Assembly (NCBI GenBank): GCA_046765875.1
Contig: JBKPSJ010000270.1
Span: forward strand, 1-16,623
Length of the DNA stretch: 16,623 nucleotides
Direction of reading: 5' to 3'
Source of the DNA: DASRHY01 sp046765875
GTDB lineage: Bacteria; Actinomycetota; Actinomycetes; Propionibacteriales; Kribbellaceae
The notes beneath the pieces were generated by a model. The model was given only the letters and a program-made list of their open reading frames with translations, was not told where the DNA came from and did no database searches. The position numbers and the translations under genes are program-made. Shown piece after piece: positions 6,814-12,970 of this stretch. Every line of letters begins with the position of its first letter. The stretch's first letter is position 1.

Positions 6814-7223
6814 CGTTCCGGTACCCGATGCTGGTCCGCTGGTCGGACATCGACTCCTACGACCATGTGAACAACGTTCGGTACTTCGACTACTTCCAGG
6901 AGGCCCGGATCGCGTTCCTGGCCGACATCCTCGGCACCGCGGCCGAGGGATACTTCGACACGTACCCGGTCGTGCTGGTGCACCAGACGGTGGACTACCT
7001 GCGGCCGATCCTGCTGCGCCACCCGCCGTACGACGTGGAGGTCTGGGTCGACTCGGTGGGCAGCACGTCGTACACGCTGGGGTCGCGGATCGTCGACCAC
7101 GGTGAGGAACTGGTGTACGCGCGGGCGACCTCGGTGCTGGTCGCGGTCGACGGCGAGACGCACGCCAAGCGGGCGCTGACCGAGGGTGAGCGTACGGCGC
7201 TCACCACGCACTTGGCAGACTGA
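6810..7223 (+). CDS. 4HBT-family hotdog acyl-CoA thioesterase, second of a tandem pair
   Basis: This 137-residue hotdog protein contains VRWSDIDSYDHVNNVRYFDYFQEAR near residues 9-33, with candidate catalytic Asp15. The Gly of the common D-x-x-G-H-V-N-N motif is Asp here, so the active-site loop differs from its neighbour. The later part (VVLVHQTVDYLRPILL) is the typical second strand of the fold. ATG 6810 is chosen because it overlaps the stop of the first thioesterase by 4 bases, giving translational coupling. The globin gene starts at or within 6 bases of its stop, so all three are probably one operon. Confidence 0.9.
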   Translation: MTFRYPMLVRWSDIDSYDHVNNVRYFDYFQEARIAFLADILGTAAEGYFDTYPVVLVHQTVDYLRPILLRHPPYDVEVWVDSVGSTSYTLGSRIVDHGEELVYARATSVLVAVDGETHAKRALTEGERTALTTHLAD

Positions 7224-7229
7224 GTGGCG

Positions 7230-7655
7230 ATGACCGAAGCACAGACCTTCTACGACGCGGTCGGCGGTGCGGAGACCTTCCGCAAGCTGATCGCCGCGTT
7301 CTACCGGCGGGTGCCGGACGATCCGATCCTGGGTGCGATATACCCGGCCGAGGATCTGGCCGGTGCCGAGGAACGATTGCGAATGTTCCTGGAGCAGTAC
7401 TGGGGCGGCCCGCGGACCTATTCCGACCTGCGCGGGCACCCGCGGCTGCGGATGCGGCATGGGCCGTTTGCGGTGACACCGACCGCCCGGGACCACTGGC
7501 TGGAACTGATGCGGGCCGCACTGGACGAGATCGGGATGGATCCGGACCGCGACCAGGAGATCTGGACCTACCTGGTGATGGCCGCGCACAGCATGGTGAA
7601 CACCGACGAGCCCGAGTACCCGGGCGCCATCGAGGTCAAACCCACCGATCACTGA
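7230..7655 (+). CDS. glbO: Group II truncated haemoglobin (trHbO)
   Basis: From ATG 7230 this 141-residue protein matches the GlbO pattern closely. It has Tyr25 (B10), Tyr38 (CD1 position), the long block DLAGAEERLRMFLEQYWGG, proximal His77 in RMRHGPF, Trp90 (G8) and the MAAHSMVN ending. Tyr at CD1 and Trp at G8 are hallmarks of mycobacterial trHbO, a very high-affinity oxygen-binding haem protein linked to respiration and to peroxide or NO chemistry. GTG 7224, which abuts the thioesterase stop, is an alternative start. CAGACT at 7216-7221 could give an internal promoter 8 bases before ATG 7230. The neighbouring peroxidase fits an oxidative role. Confidence 0.94.
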   Translation: MTEAQTFYDAVGGAETFRKLIAAFYRRVPDDPILGAIYPAEDLAGAEERLRMFLEQYWGGPRTYSDLRGHPRLRMRHGPFAVTPTARDHWLELMRAALDEIGMDPDRDQEIWTYLVMAAHSMVNTDEPEYPGAIEVKPTDH

Positions 7656-7669
7656 GGAGAGTGGAACGC

Positions 7670-8101
7670 ATGGCAGCAATCCGCACCGCGAACGCCCACT
7701 GGGAGGGCTCCCTGCTCCAGGGCGCCGGCCAGGTCACGCTGGTGTCGTCGGGCGTCGGTACGTATGACGTCACCTGGGCGGCCCGGTCCGAGCCGGAGGC
7801 CAGCGGCCGCACCAGCCCGGAGGAACTGATCGCCGCGGCGCACTCGACCTGCTTCTCGATGGCCCTGTCGCACGGCCTGTCCGGTGCCGGTACGCCGCCG
7901 GAGAGCATCGACACGATCGCGCACGTGACGTTCGTGCCCGGCGAGGGCATCACCGGGATCAAGCTCGAGGTGAACGGCAAGGTGCCGGGCCTGACCGCGG
8001 AGCAGTTCGCCGAGGCCGCCGAGGAGGCCAAGAAGAACTGCCCGGTCAGTCAGGCGCTGACCGGCACCACGATCACCCTGGACGTGAACTTCACCGCGTA
8101 G
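7670..8101 (+). CDS. OsmC-family hydroperoxide peroxidase
   Basis: This 143-residue OsmC/Ohr-type protein has the two redox cysteines, Cys61 in AAHSTCFSMAL and Cys124 in NCPVSQAL, with Arg39 and Glu51/52 in the R-x(n)-SPEEL region that activates the peroxidatic Cys. The family reduces organic hydroperoxides using two Cys as the catalytic pair; the NCPVSQAL form is closer to OsmC than Ohr. GAGGAG at 7654-7659 lies 10 bases before ATG 7670 and decides against GTG 7661. It follows glbO by 14 bases, so the cluster pairs a high-affinity globin with a peroxidase. Its TAG stop is 3 bp from the convergent channel gene's stop. Confidence 0.92.
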   Translation: MAAIRTANAHWEGSLLQGAGQVTLVSSGVGTYDVTWAARSEPEASGRTSPEELIAAAHSTCFSMALSHGLSGAGTPPESIDTIAHVTFVPGEGITGIKLEVNGKVPGLTAEQFAEAAEEAKKNCPVSQALTGTTITLDVNFTA

Positions 8102-8104
8102 CGG

Positions 8105-8764
8105 CTATGTGCTGGGTTCGGTGACCGGGCCGACGGGTTCGTCCGGCTCGGCCACCGGATCCTCGGGTTTGCCCCGGTCGGAGCGGTTCCCGACCCGCGT
8201 CACCTCGCCGTTGCGGACGTACCAGACGGTGCCGTCGTCGCCGCGCAGCCGGGTGATCCGCAGGCCGACCGCCTCGACGGTGCCGGTCGCCTTCTCCATG
8301 TCGATGTAGTCGCCGACGCCGTACTGGTCCTCCAGGATCATGAAGATCCCGGCCAGGAAGTCCTTGACCAGGGTCTGGGCGCCGAAGCCGAGCGCGACGC
8401 CGACGATGCTGGCGCTGGCGATCACCGGCAGGATCTTGAACCCCAGTTCGTCCAGCACCATCACCAGCAGGATCGTGCTGAGGACGATCGTCGTCGTGCT
8501 GCGCAGCAGTGAGGCCACCGTCTCGGCCCGCTGCCGGCGGCGCTCGACGCTGGCGATGTTGTTCTCGACGAACGCGGTCGCGCGCCGTGACTTGGCCAGC
8601 ATCCCTGGCACGTCGCCCGCGATCGTCCGCCGGGTGAACCGGTTGATCACCCGGTGCAGCAACCAGCGCAGTACCCAGAACCCGATCAGCAGCCCGAGGA
8701 TCCGGGCCGGAATGACGATGACGTCGTCGGACCACTGCAACAGCGAGATCAGCATTTCCTCCAT
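8105..8764 (-). CDS. MscS-family mechanosensitive channel lacking the C-terminal alpha/beta domain
   Basis: This protein has 219 residues against about 286 for E. coli MscS. It has an N-terminal membrane helix (about 16-40), a basic and charged linker, a second helix (about 88-108), the pore-lining TM3 (IVGVALGFGAQTLVKDFLAGIFMI) and the beta domain (LEDQYGVGDYIDM to VWYVRNGEVTRVGNRS). The alpha/beta domain that forms the cytoplasmic vestibule should then follow. Instead the protein ends in a Pro/Glu-rich tail, EDPVAEPDEPVGPVTEPST. TM3 and the beta domain are intact, so a functional but vestibule-less channel is plausible. Minus-strand TAAGGT (8774-8779) could be its -10. Confidence 0.9.
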   Translation of the reverse strand: MEEMLISLLQWSDDVIVIPARILGLLIGFWVLRWLLHRVINRFTRRTIAGDVPGMLAKSRRATAFVENNIASVERRRQRAETVASLLRSTTTIVLSTILLVMVLDELGFKILPVIASASIVGVALGFGAQTLVKDFLAGIFMILEDQYGVGDYIDMEKATGTVEAVGLRITRLRGDDGTVWYVRNGEVTRVGNRSDRGKPEDPVAEPDEPVGPVTEPST

Positions 8765-8773
8765 CGCCGCCCT

Positions 8774-8779
8774 ACCTTA
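8774..8779 (-). promoter_or_regulatory. Possible -10 of the MscS-type gene
   Basis: TAAGGT on the minus strand fits TANNNT and lies 9 bases before ATG 8764, giving a leader of only a few bases. No convincing -35 is seen. Confidence 0.3.
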
Positions 8780-8840
8780 AGGCACGTCTCCGGCGTATCG
8801 GGCCGCACTCGTCTCGACAGACGTGCTTGCTCACGCAACG

Positions 8841-8936
8841 ATGTATCCCGCCATTTGTCCATGCCTGATGGCGCTGATCTGGCACGTCGGTGACGACCTC
8901 GGCCTGACCATCACCGGCCCGCTGTTCAACTGGTAG
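8841..8936 (+). pseudogene. Short open frame or gene remnant between mscS and rid genes
   Basis: The plus-strand frame is open from 8781 to TAG 8934-8936. From ATG 8841 it gives 31 residues ending LGLTITGPLFNW; ATG 8868 would give 22. No ribosome-binding site precedes either start. The ending looks protein-like and may be the 3' remnant of a lost gene, but I recognise no family. It lies antisense to the flanking minus-strand genes, and a chance frame is quite possible. Confidence 0.2.
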
Positions 8937-8947
8937 CGGCGACATCG

Positions 8948-9325
8948 TCAGGAGCTGACGGCGTACGCCTCGATCTCGACTATGACGCGGTCGCCGCCCA
9001 TCAGCGCGGCGACCTGGACCAGCGTGGCGGCCGGGCGGACCTCGGCGAAGATCTCGCGGTGCGCCTTCGCCACCAGCATCGCGTCCTCGACATCGGTGAC
9101 ATAGGTCACCGTGCGCACCACATCGGCCACCGATGCTCCGGCCTCCTCCAGCGCGGCGGCGATGATCAGCAGCGCCGCCCTCGCCTGGTGGTAGGCGTCG
9201 CCGTCCAGGTCGGTGTCGCGGGCAGTGGTGCCGGACACGTGTACGTGGTCGCCGGCCCGCACCGCGCGGCTGTAGCCGTACACGTCCTCGAACGGCCCGC
9301 CGGACCGGATGATCACTCGCTTCAT
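8948..9325 (-). CDS. RidA/YjgF/UK114-family protein, non-canonical active site
   Basis: From ATG 9325 this is a 125-residue single-domain Rid protein, the normal length. The fold is shown by HVHVSGTTA, the long helix QARAALLIIAAALEEAGASVADVVRTVTYVTD and the C-terminal VIVEIEAYAV. In E. coli RidA the deaminase Arg105 is in FPARSCVEV; the aligned segment here is RPAATLVQV, so that Arg is Ala100. It is therefore probably a Rid2-7-type member and not an enamine/imine deaminase of the RidA kind. ATG 9325 is preceded by GGTGAGG and by TAGGGT (minus strand, 9333-9338) 7 bases upstream. It is divergent from malQ across 53 bp. Confidence 0.88.
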   Translation of the reverse strand: MKRVIIRSGGPFEDVYGYSRAVRAGDHVHVSGTTARDTDLDGDAYHQARAALLIIAAALEEAGASVADVVRTVTYVTDVEDAMLVAKAHREIFAEVRPAATLVQVAALMGGDRVIVEIEAYAVSS

Positions 9326-9332
9326 ACGCCTC

Positions 9333-9338
9333 ACCCTA
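9333..9338 (-). promoter_or_regulatory. Probable -10 of the Rid-family gene
   Basis: Minus-strand TAGGGT lies 7 bases before ATG 9325. It is identical to the hexamer 6 bases before GTG 11580 and fits TANNNT. A leaderless or near-leaderless transcript is inferred, although GGTGAGG in the same stretch could act as a ribosome-binding site. Confidence 0.45.
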
Positions 9339-9365
9339 GGGACTGTAAAGAAACCGCTGATACGG

Positions 9366-9371
9366 CAGACT
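9366..9371 (+). promoter_or_regulatory. Possible -10 of malQ
   Basis: CAGACT, inside GGCAGACT, lies 7 bases before GTG 9379. The same GGCAGACT occurs before glbO at 7214-7221. There is no purine-rich ribosome-binding site, so a leaderless start is possible. Confidence 0.3.
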
Positions 9372-9378
9372 CGCTGTC

Positions 9379-11490
9379 GTGACAGTCCCGACCCCCGCTC
9401 TCGTCGACCTGGCTGTTGCGCACGGGGTGTCCACGGAGTACTGGGACTGGCAGGGCCGGCACATCGTCGTACCGTCGGAGACGGTGTCCGCGGTGCTCGC
9501 CGCGCTCGGCGTCGACGCCTCGACCCCGGAGAAGGCCCTGGTCGCACTGGCCGAACAGCGGCTGAACCGCTGGCGCCGGACGCTGCCGCCGACGCTGGTG
9601 ATGCGCGAGGGCTGGACGCCGTGGTTCCCGGTGCACCTGCCGCACGGATCGTCTGCCGAGGTGTGGGTCGAACTCGAGGACGGCGGCCAGCGGCGCGACG
9701 TAGCGCAGCAGAACAACTGGGTCGATCCGCAGTGGGTCGACGGTGCGCTCGTCGGCGAGGCGACGTACCAGCTTCCAGGCGATCTGCCGCTCGGGTACCA
9801 CAAGCTCAAGGCGCGCACCGATCGGGAACTGGCCGAGTGCGTGCTGATCGTCACGCCGCACCGGCTGCGGCCGCGGACCGACCGCCGGTCGTGGGGCTGG
9901 GTACTGCAGTTGTACTCGGTGCGATCGCGGGCGTCCTGGGGCACCGGTGACCTCGGCGACCTGTCGGACCTGGCCGCCTGGTCGGGGTACGAGCTGGGCA
10001 CCGGATTCGTACTGGTGAACCCGTTGCACGCGGCCGAGGCGTCCGGCCGGATGGAGCCGTCGCCGTACCTGCCGTCGTCGCGCCGGTTCGGCAACCCGAT
10101 CTACCTGCGGGTCGAGGCGATCGACGAGTACGGCGAGCTCAAGGGTGATCAGCGCCAGCGGATACGTACCCTCGCCGGGCGCGCCCGTAAGCTCAACGAG
10201 AACGCCGACGCGCTCGACCGTGACCGGGCCTGGGCGTTGAAGCGGGAGGCGCTCGAGCTGCTGTTCGACGTACCGCCGTCGATCGGCCGGGACGCCGAGT
10301 ACGCCGCATTCAAGCGCCGCGAGGGGCAGGGGCTGGTCGACTTCGCGACCTGGTGCGCGATCGCCGATCTGCACGGCTCGAACTGGCACAAGTGGAACTC
10401 GGAGCTGAGGGATCCGGACGGGCCGAAGGTCGTTGCCTTCCGCAGGGATCATCCGCGGCTGGTCGAGTTCCACACCTGGCTGCAGTGGCAGCTGGACTGC
10501 CAGCTCACCCGGACCCAGGCGCGGGCACTGGCCGCCGGGATGCCGACCGGGGTGATGCACGACCTGGCGGTCGGGGTGAACCCGGACGGTGCGGACGCCT
10601 GGGCCCTGCAGGACGTGCTGGCCGGCAACATCCAGGTAGGCGCGCCGCCGGACGCGTTCAACCAGCAGGGCCAGAACTGGTCGCAGCCCCCGTGGCGACC
10701 GGACCGGCTCGCCGCGACCGGGTACGCCGCCTGGCGGAACCTGGTCCGCGCGGTCGTGCGGCATGCCGGCGGACTGCGGATCGACCACGTGCTCGGCCTG
10801 TTCCGGCTGTGGTGGATCGCGGGTCCCCGGCCGACCGAGGGCACCTACGTCCGGTACGACCACGAGGCGCTGATCGGCATCCTCGTACTCGAGGCGGCCC
10901 GCGCCGGCGTCGTCGTGGTGGGCGAGGACCTCGGCACGGTCGAGCCCTGGGTACGCGACTACCTTTCCGAACGCGGCATCCTCGGCACCTCGGTGCTGTG
11001 GTTCGAGCGCAGCTGGCCGGACGGCACGCCGTTGCCGCCGGAGCGCTGGCGCGAACTGTGCCTGGCGACGGTGACGACACACGACCTGCCGCCGACGGCC
11101 GGGTACCTGTCCGGCGACCACGTGGCGCTGCGCGACCGGCTCGGCCTGCTGACCCGGTCGCTGGAGGATGAGCTCGCCGTCGACGTGGCCGAGCGTGAGG
11201 ACTGGCTGCGGATACTTCGTGACCGGCGGCTGCTCGGCCCCCACGACAACGACATGCAGCGGATCATCGCCGCCCTGCACCGGTACGTCGCGCAGACGCC
11301 GGCCCTGCTTGTCGGAGTGTCGCTCACCGACGCCGTGGGGGAGCGGCGTACGCAGAACCAGCCGGGTACCACCGACGAGTACCCGAACTGGCGCATCCCG
11401 CTCGGCGGCCCGCACGGCGAGGTCGTACTCCTCGACGACCTCCCGAACAACCAGCACCTGTTCCGCCTGATTGGCGCGTTGTCTGTCTGA
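9379..11490 (+). CDS. malQ: 4-alpha-glucanotransferase (amylomaltase, GH77)
   Basis: This 703-residue protein has the length of the long, E. coli-type MalQ with an extra N-terminal beta domain (about residues 1-150). The GH77 catalytic motifs are all present: nucleophile Asp469 in GGLRIDHVLG, acid/base Glu516 in VVGEDLG, and transition-state stabiliser Asp569 in TTHDLPP. RSWGWVLQLYSVRSRASWGTGDLGDL and NPLHAAE are family blocks. It moves alpha-1,4-glucan segments between maltodextrins, releasing glucose, in cytoplasmic glycogen/maltose metabolism. GTG 9379 is the only start that keeps the N-terminal domain. A strong hairpin 40 bp after the stop ends the unit; no other maltose gene is adjacent. 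Confidence 0.96.
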   Translation: MTVPTPALVDLAVAHGVSTEYWDWQGRHIVVPSETVSAVLAALGVDASTPEKALVALAEQRLNRWRRTLPPTLVMREGWTPWFPVHLPHGSSAEVWVELEDGGQRRDVAQQNNWVDPQWVDGALVGEATYQLPGDLPLGYHKLKARTDRELAECVLIVTPHRLRPRTDRRSWGWVLQLYSVRSRASWGTGDLGDLSDLAAWSGYELGTGFVLVNPLHAAEASGRMEPSPYLPSSRRFGNPIYLRVEAIDEYGELKGDQRQRIRTLAGRARKLNENADALDRDRAWALKREALELLFDVPPSIGRDAEYAAFKRREGQGLVDFATWCAIADLHGSNWHKWNSELRDPDGPKVVAFRRDHPRLVEFHTWLQWQLDCQLTRTQARALAAGMPTGVMHDLAVGVNPDGADAWALQDVLAGNIQVGAPPDAFNQQGQNWSQPPWRPDRLAATGYAAWRNLVRAVVRHAGGLRIDHVLGLFRLWWIAGPRPTEGTYVRYDHEALIGILVLEAARAGVVVVGEDLGTVEPWVRDYLSERGILGTSVLWFERSWPDGTPLPPERWRELCLATVTTHDLPPTAGYLSGDHVALRDRLGLLTRSLEDELAVDVAEREDWLRILRDRRLLGPHDNDMQRIIAALHRYVAQTPALLVGVSLTDAVGERRTQNQPGTTDEYPNWRIPLGGPHGEVVLLDDLPNNQHLFRLIGALSV

Positions 11491-11531
11491 CCCCTGTGGA
11501 TAACCGGATGCCGGCTGCTGACGTCCGCTCC

Positions 11532-11563
11532 GGGGAGTGGTGTGGGGAACCACGCCACTCTCC
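11532..11563 (+). terminator. Terminator hairpin after malQ
   Basis: A 14-bp stem, GGGGAGTGGTGTGG (11532-11545) with CCACGCCACTCTCC (11550-11563), closes on a GGAA tetraloop and includes two G-U pairs. There is no U-tract. It lies just upstream of the -10 of the next gene and so separates the two transcription units. It could alternatively be part of a promoter-proximal control element. Confidence 0.7.
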
Positions 11564-11567
11564 GTAC

Positions 11568-11573
11568 TAGGGT
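11568..11573 (+). promoter_or_regulatory. Probable -10 of a leaderless ctaJ-like transcript
   Basis: TAGGGT lies exactly 6 bases before GTG 11580. With the malQ terminator ending at 11563, the -35 region would fall inside the hairpin's right arm. No Shine-Dalgarno sequence is present. Confidence 0.5.
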
Positions 11574-11579
11574 GGGCCC

Positions 11580-11855
11580 GTGATCGCGATGGTTGAGGCG
11601 CAGACGCTGCTCGTCTTCGTCGGCATCCCGCTGCTGGTGGTCTCGGTGGTGACCCTGCTGGTCTACGCGCCGTCGATCGCCAAGGGACCGCGGTACCGGC
11701 CGGGACTGTCCTGGTGGGCACCACCGGTCTGGATCGGCGGACCGGACGAGCAGCCTGACCAGCCGACCGGCGCTCCAGCGCTGGCGCCCGGACCGACGAC
11801 CGCACCGGCCACCGCCGTGGCCCGGACCACGGGAGGCGCAAGTGCCAGCTGGTGA
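11580..11855 (+). CDS. ctaJ: Small single-pass membrane protein, CtaJ-like cytochrome oxidase accessory subunit
   Basis: This 91-residue protein has one N-terminal membrane helix (LLVFVGIPLLVVSVVTLLVYAP, about 9-31). The conserved-looking block GPRYRPGLSWWAPPVWIGGP follows, then a Pro/Ala/Thr-rich disordered tail. The helix followed by RYRPG...PVW.GGP matches my recollection of the small actinobacterial aa3-oxidase subunit CtaJ, a component of the bc1-aa3 supercomplex. That is recalled, not searched. GTG 11580 is supported by the TAGGGT-N6-GTG arrangement. It overlaps the DUF5130-like gene by 14 bases, consistent with a conserved pair. If not CtaJ, it remains an uncharacterised membrane peptide. 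Confidence 0.65.
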   Translation: MIAMVEAQTLLVFVGIPLLVVSVVTLLVYAPSIAKGPRYRPGLSWWAPPVWIGGPDEQPDQPTGAPALAPGPTTAPATAVARTTGGASASW

Positions 11856-12246
11856 GGCGTTCACCCCGGACCAGTTGCACGACCTCGAGCGCGCGGTCCG
11901 GAATGCCGAGGACTCCTCCGGGCTGCGGTTCTCGGTCTACGTCGGCGGCGCCGACTCCGAGACGAGGCCGTTCGCGACCAAGTTGCACGGCATGCTCGAC
12001 GACCCCGACCACACCGTCCTGGTGTACGTCGACCCGCCCGGGCGGCGGCTCGAGATCGTCACCGGCGACCAGGCCAAACGGCAGCTTCCGGACTCGCAGT
12101 GCGGGCTGGCGGCGCTGACCATGCAGGCCTCGTTCGCGGCGGGCGACCTGACAGGCGGGCTGGTCACCGGTATCCAGCAGCTCGGCGAGCACGCCCACCA
12201 GATCCCGATGCTGCACACCGAGAACGCCCCCGAACACAACCTCTGA
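11842..12246 (+). CDS. DUF5130-like protein
   Basis: This 134-residue soluble protein has no signal peptide or membrane helix. FTPDQLHDLERAVRNAEDSSGLRFSVYVGG, HTVLVYVDPPGRRLEIVTGDQAKRQL and a C-terminal helical part match my memory of DUF5130. The alternating pattern (helix, then strands ending LEIVTGD) recalls the TPM fold. Function is unknown. GGGAGG at 11831-11836 lies 5 bases before GTG 11842, a good start. It is translationally linked to the CtaJ-like gene, which hints at a role around the respiratory membrane; this is inference. Confidence 0.82.
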   Translation: MPAGEAFTPDQLHDLERAVRNAEDSSGLRFSVYVGGADSETRPFATKLHGMLDDPDHTVLVYVDPPGRRLEIVTGDQAKRQLPDSQCGLAALTMQASFAAGDLTGGLVTGIQQLGEHAHQIPMLHTENAPEHNL

Positions 12247-12248
12247 GG

Positions 12249-12292
12249 GCTCGTTGAGCGCTTGTTGAGCAGGCGTTGAACCCTCGTTGACG
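12249..12292 (+). repeat. Four 11-bp direct repeats with GTTGA core, candidate operator
   Basis: Consecutive 11-bp units are GCTCGTTGAGC, GCTTGTTGAGC, AGGCGTTGAAC and CCTCGTTGACG. GTTGA recurs at 12253, 12264, 12275 and 12286 with an exact 11-bp period. The first two units are themselves near-palindromic. The array fills the start of the 97-bp gap before the LuxR-type regulator. An 11-bp period is what PhoB/PhoP-type winged-helix or SARP regulators use. TTGACG in the last unit could be a -35, but no matching -10 is clear. Confidence 0.6.
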
Positions 12293-12343
12293 GTCGCCGG
12301 GCAGCATGAGCGCCCTGCGGTGACCACTTGGGGAGGGGGTTCG

Positions 12344-12970
12344 ATGAACAGGCCGACTGCGACGTACGTGCACGGGAGCGACCCGATCTCGCGGGCGGGG
12401 GTGATCAGCCAGCTGCGCGCGTGCCCGGAGATCCGGATCGTCGGCGACATGGAGGTCGACGAGGCGACGGTCGCGGTGTACATCACCGACACCGTGGACG
12501 ACGACGCGACCCGGACGATGCGCGCGCTGCGCCGCGGCGACCTGCCCCGGCTGGTGCTGGTCGCGACCGTGCTGGACGAGGCGGCGCTGGTCTCGGCCGC
12601 CGAGGTCGGTGTCGGCGGCCTGCTGCGCCGGGCGGACGCGACGCCGGAGGCGCTGGTCCGCACCATCGTCAAGGTCGCGTCCGGACAGGGTGAGGTCCCG
12701 GCCGACCTGCTCGGCCGGCTGATGGAGCAGCTCGGCCGGCTGCAGCGCCAGGTGCTGTCGCCGCGCGGACTGACCTTCACCGGGCTCACGCCGCGCGAGA
12801 CCGAGGTGCTCCGGATGGTTGCCGAAGGCCACGACACCGCCGAGATCGCGGCCCGGATGTCGTACAGCGAGCGCACGGTGAAGAACGTGCTGCACGACCT
12901 GACTACGCGGCTGCAGCTGCGCAACCGCACGCATGCCGTCGCCTACGCGGTCCGCGAGGGCCTGATCTAG
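12344..12970 (+). CDS. LuxR/NarL-type regulator with degenerate receiver domain
   Basis: This 208-residue protein has the NarL layout. A receiver-like N-terminal domain (about 5-115) is followed by a LuxR helix-turn-helix at 148-206 (LTPRETEVLRMVAEGHDTAEIAARM, ERTVKNVL). The receiver lacks the usual features. The acidic pair is reduced to GSD (Asp13), the phospho-Asp strand reads VAVYITDTVDDD with no clear D at the normal site, and the conserved Lys of the KD/KS motif is Arg96. Phosphorylation-independent control is therefore likely. GGGGAGGGGG before ATG 12344 is a strong ribosome-binding site. No histidine kinase is adjacent. Targets are unknown; the upstream repeats may be its own or another regulator's site. 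Confidence 0.9.
   Translation: MNRPTATYVHGSDPISRAGVISQLRACPEIRIVGDMEVDEATVAVYITDTVDDDATRTMRALRRGDLPRLVLVATVLDEAALVSAAEVGVGGLLRRADATPEALVRTIVKVASGQGEVPADLLGRLMEQLGRLQRQVLSPRGLTFTGLTPRETEVLRMVAEGHDTAEIAARMSYSERTVKNVLHDLTTRLQLRNRTHAVAYAVREGLI

Noticed and set aside
8099..8107. TAGCGGCTA palindrome at the osmC/mscS convergent stops
   Set aside because: It arises from facing TAG stop codons and does not extend into a hairpin.
12287..12343. TTG 12287 as an upstream start for the LuxR-type regulator
   Set aside because: It lies inside the GTTGA repeat array, has no ribosome-binding site, and ATG 12344 has a strong one.
9331..12930. A 1199-codon open frame on the minus strand, antisense to malQ, ctaJ-like, DUF5130-like and the LuxR-type gene
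   Set aside because: It runs opposite well-supported genes with intact motifs, is rich in Arg/Pro/Val without domains, and is the usual result of high GC at third positions removing stops in the complementary frame.
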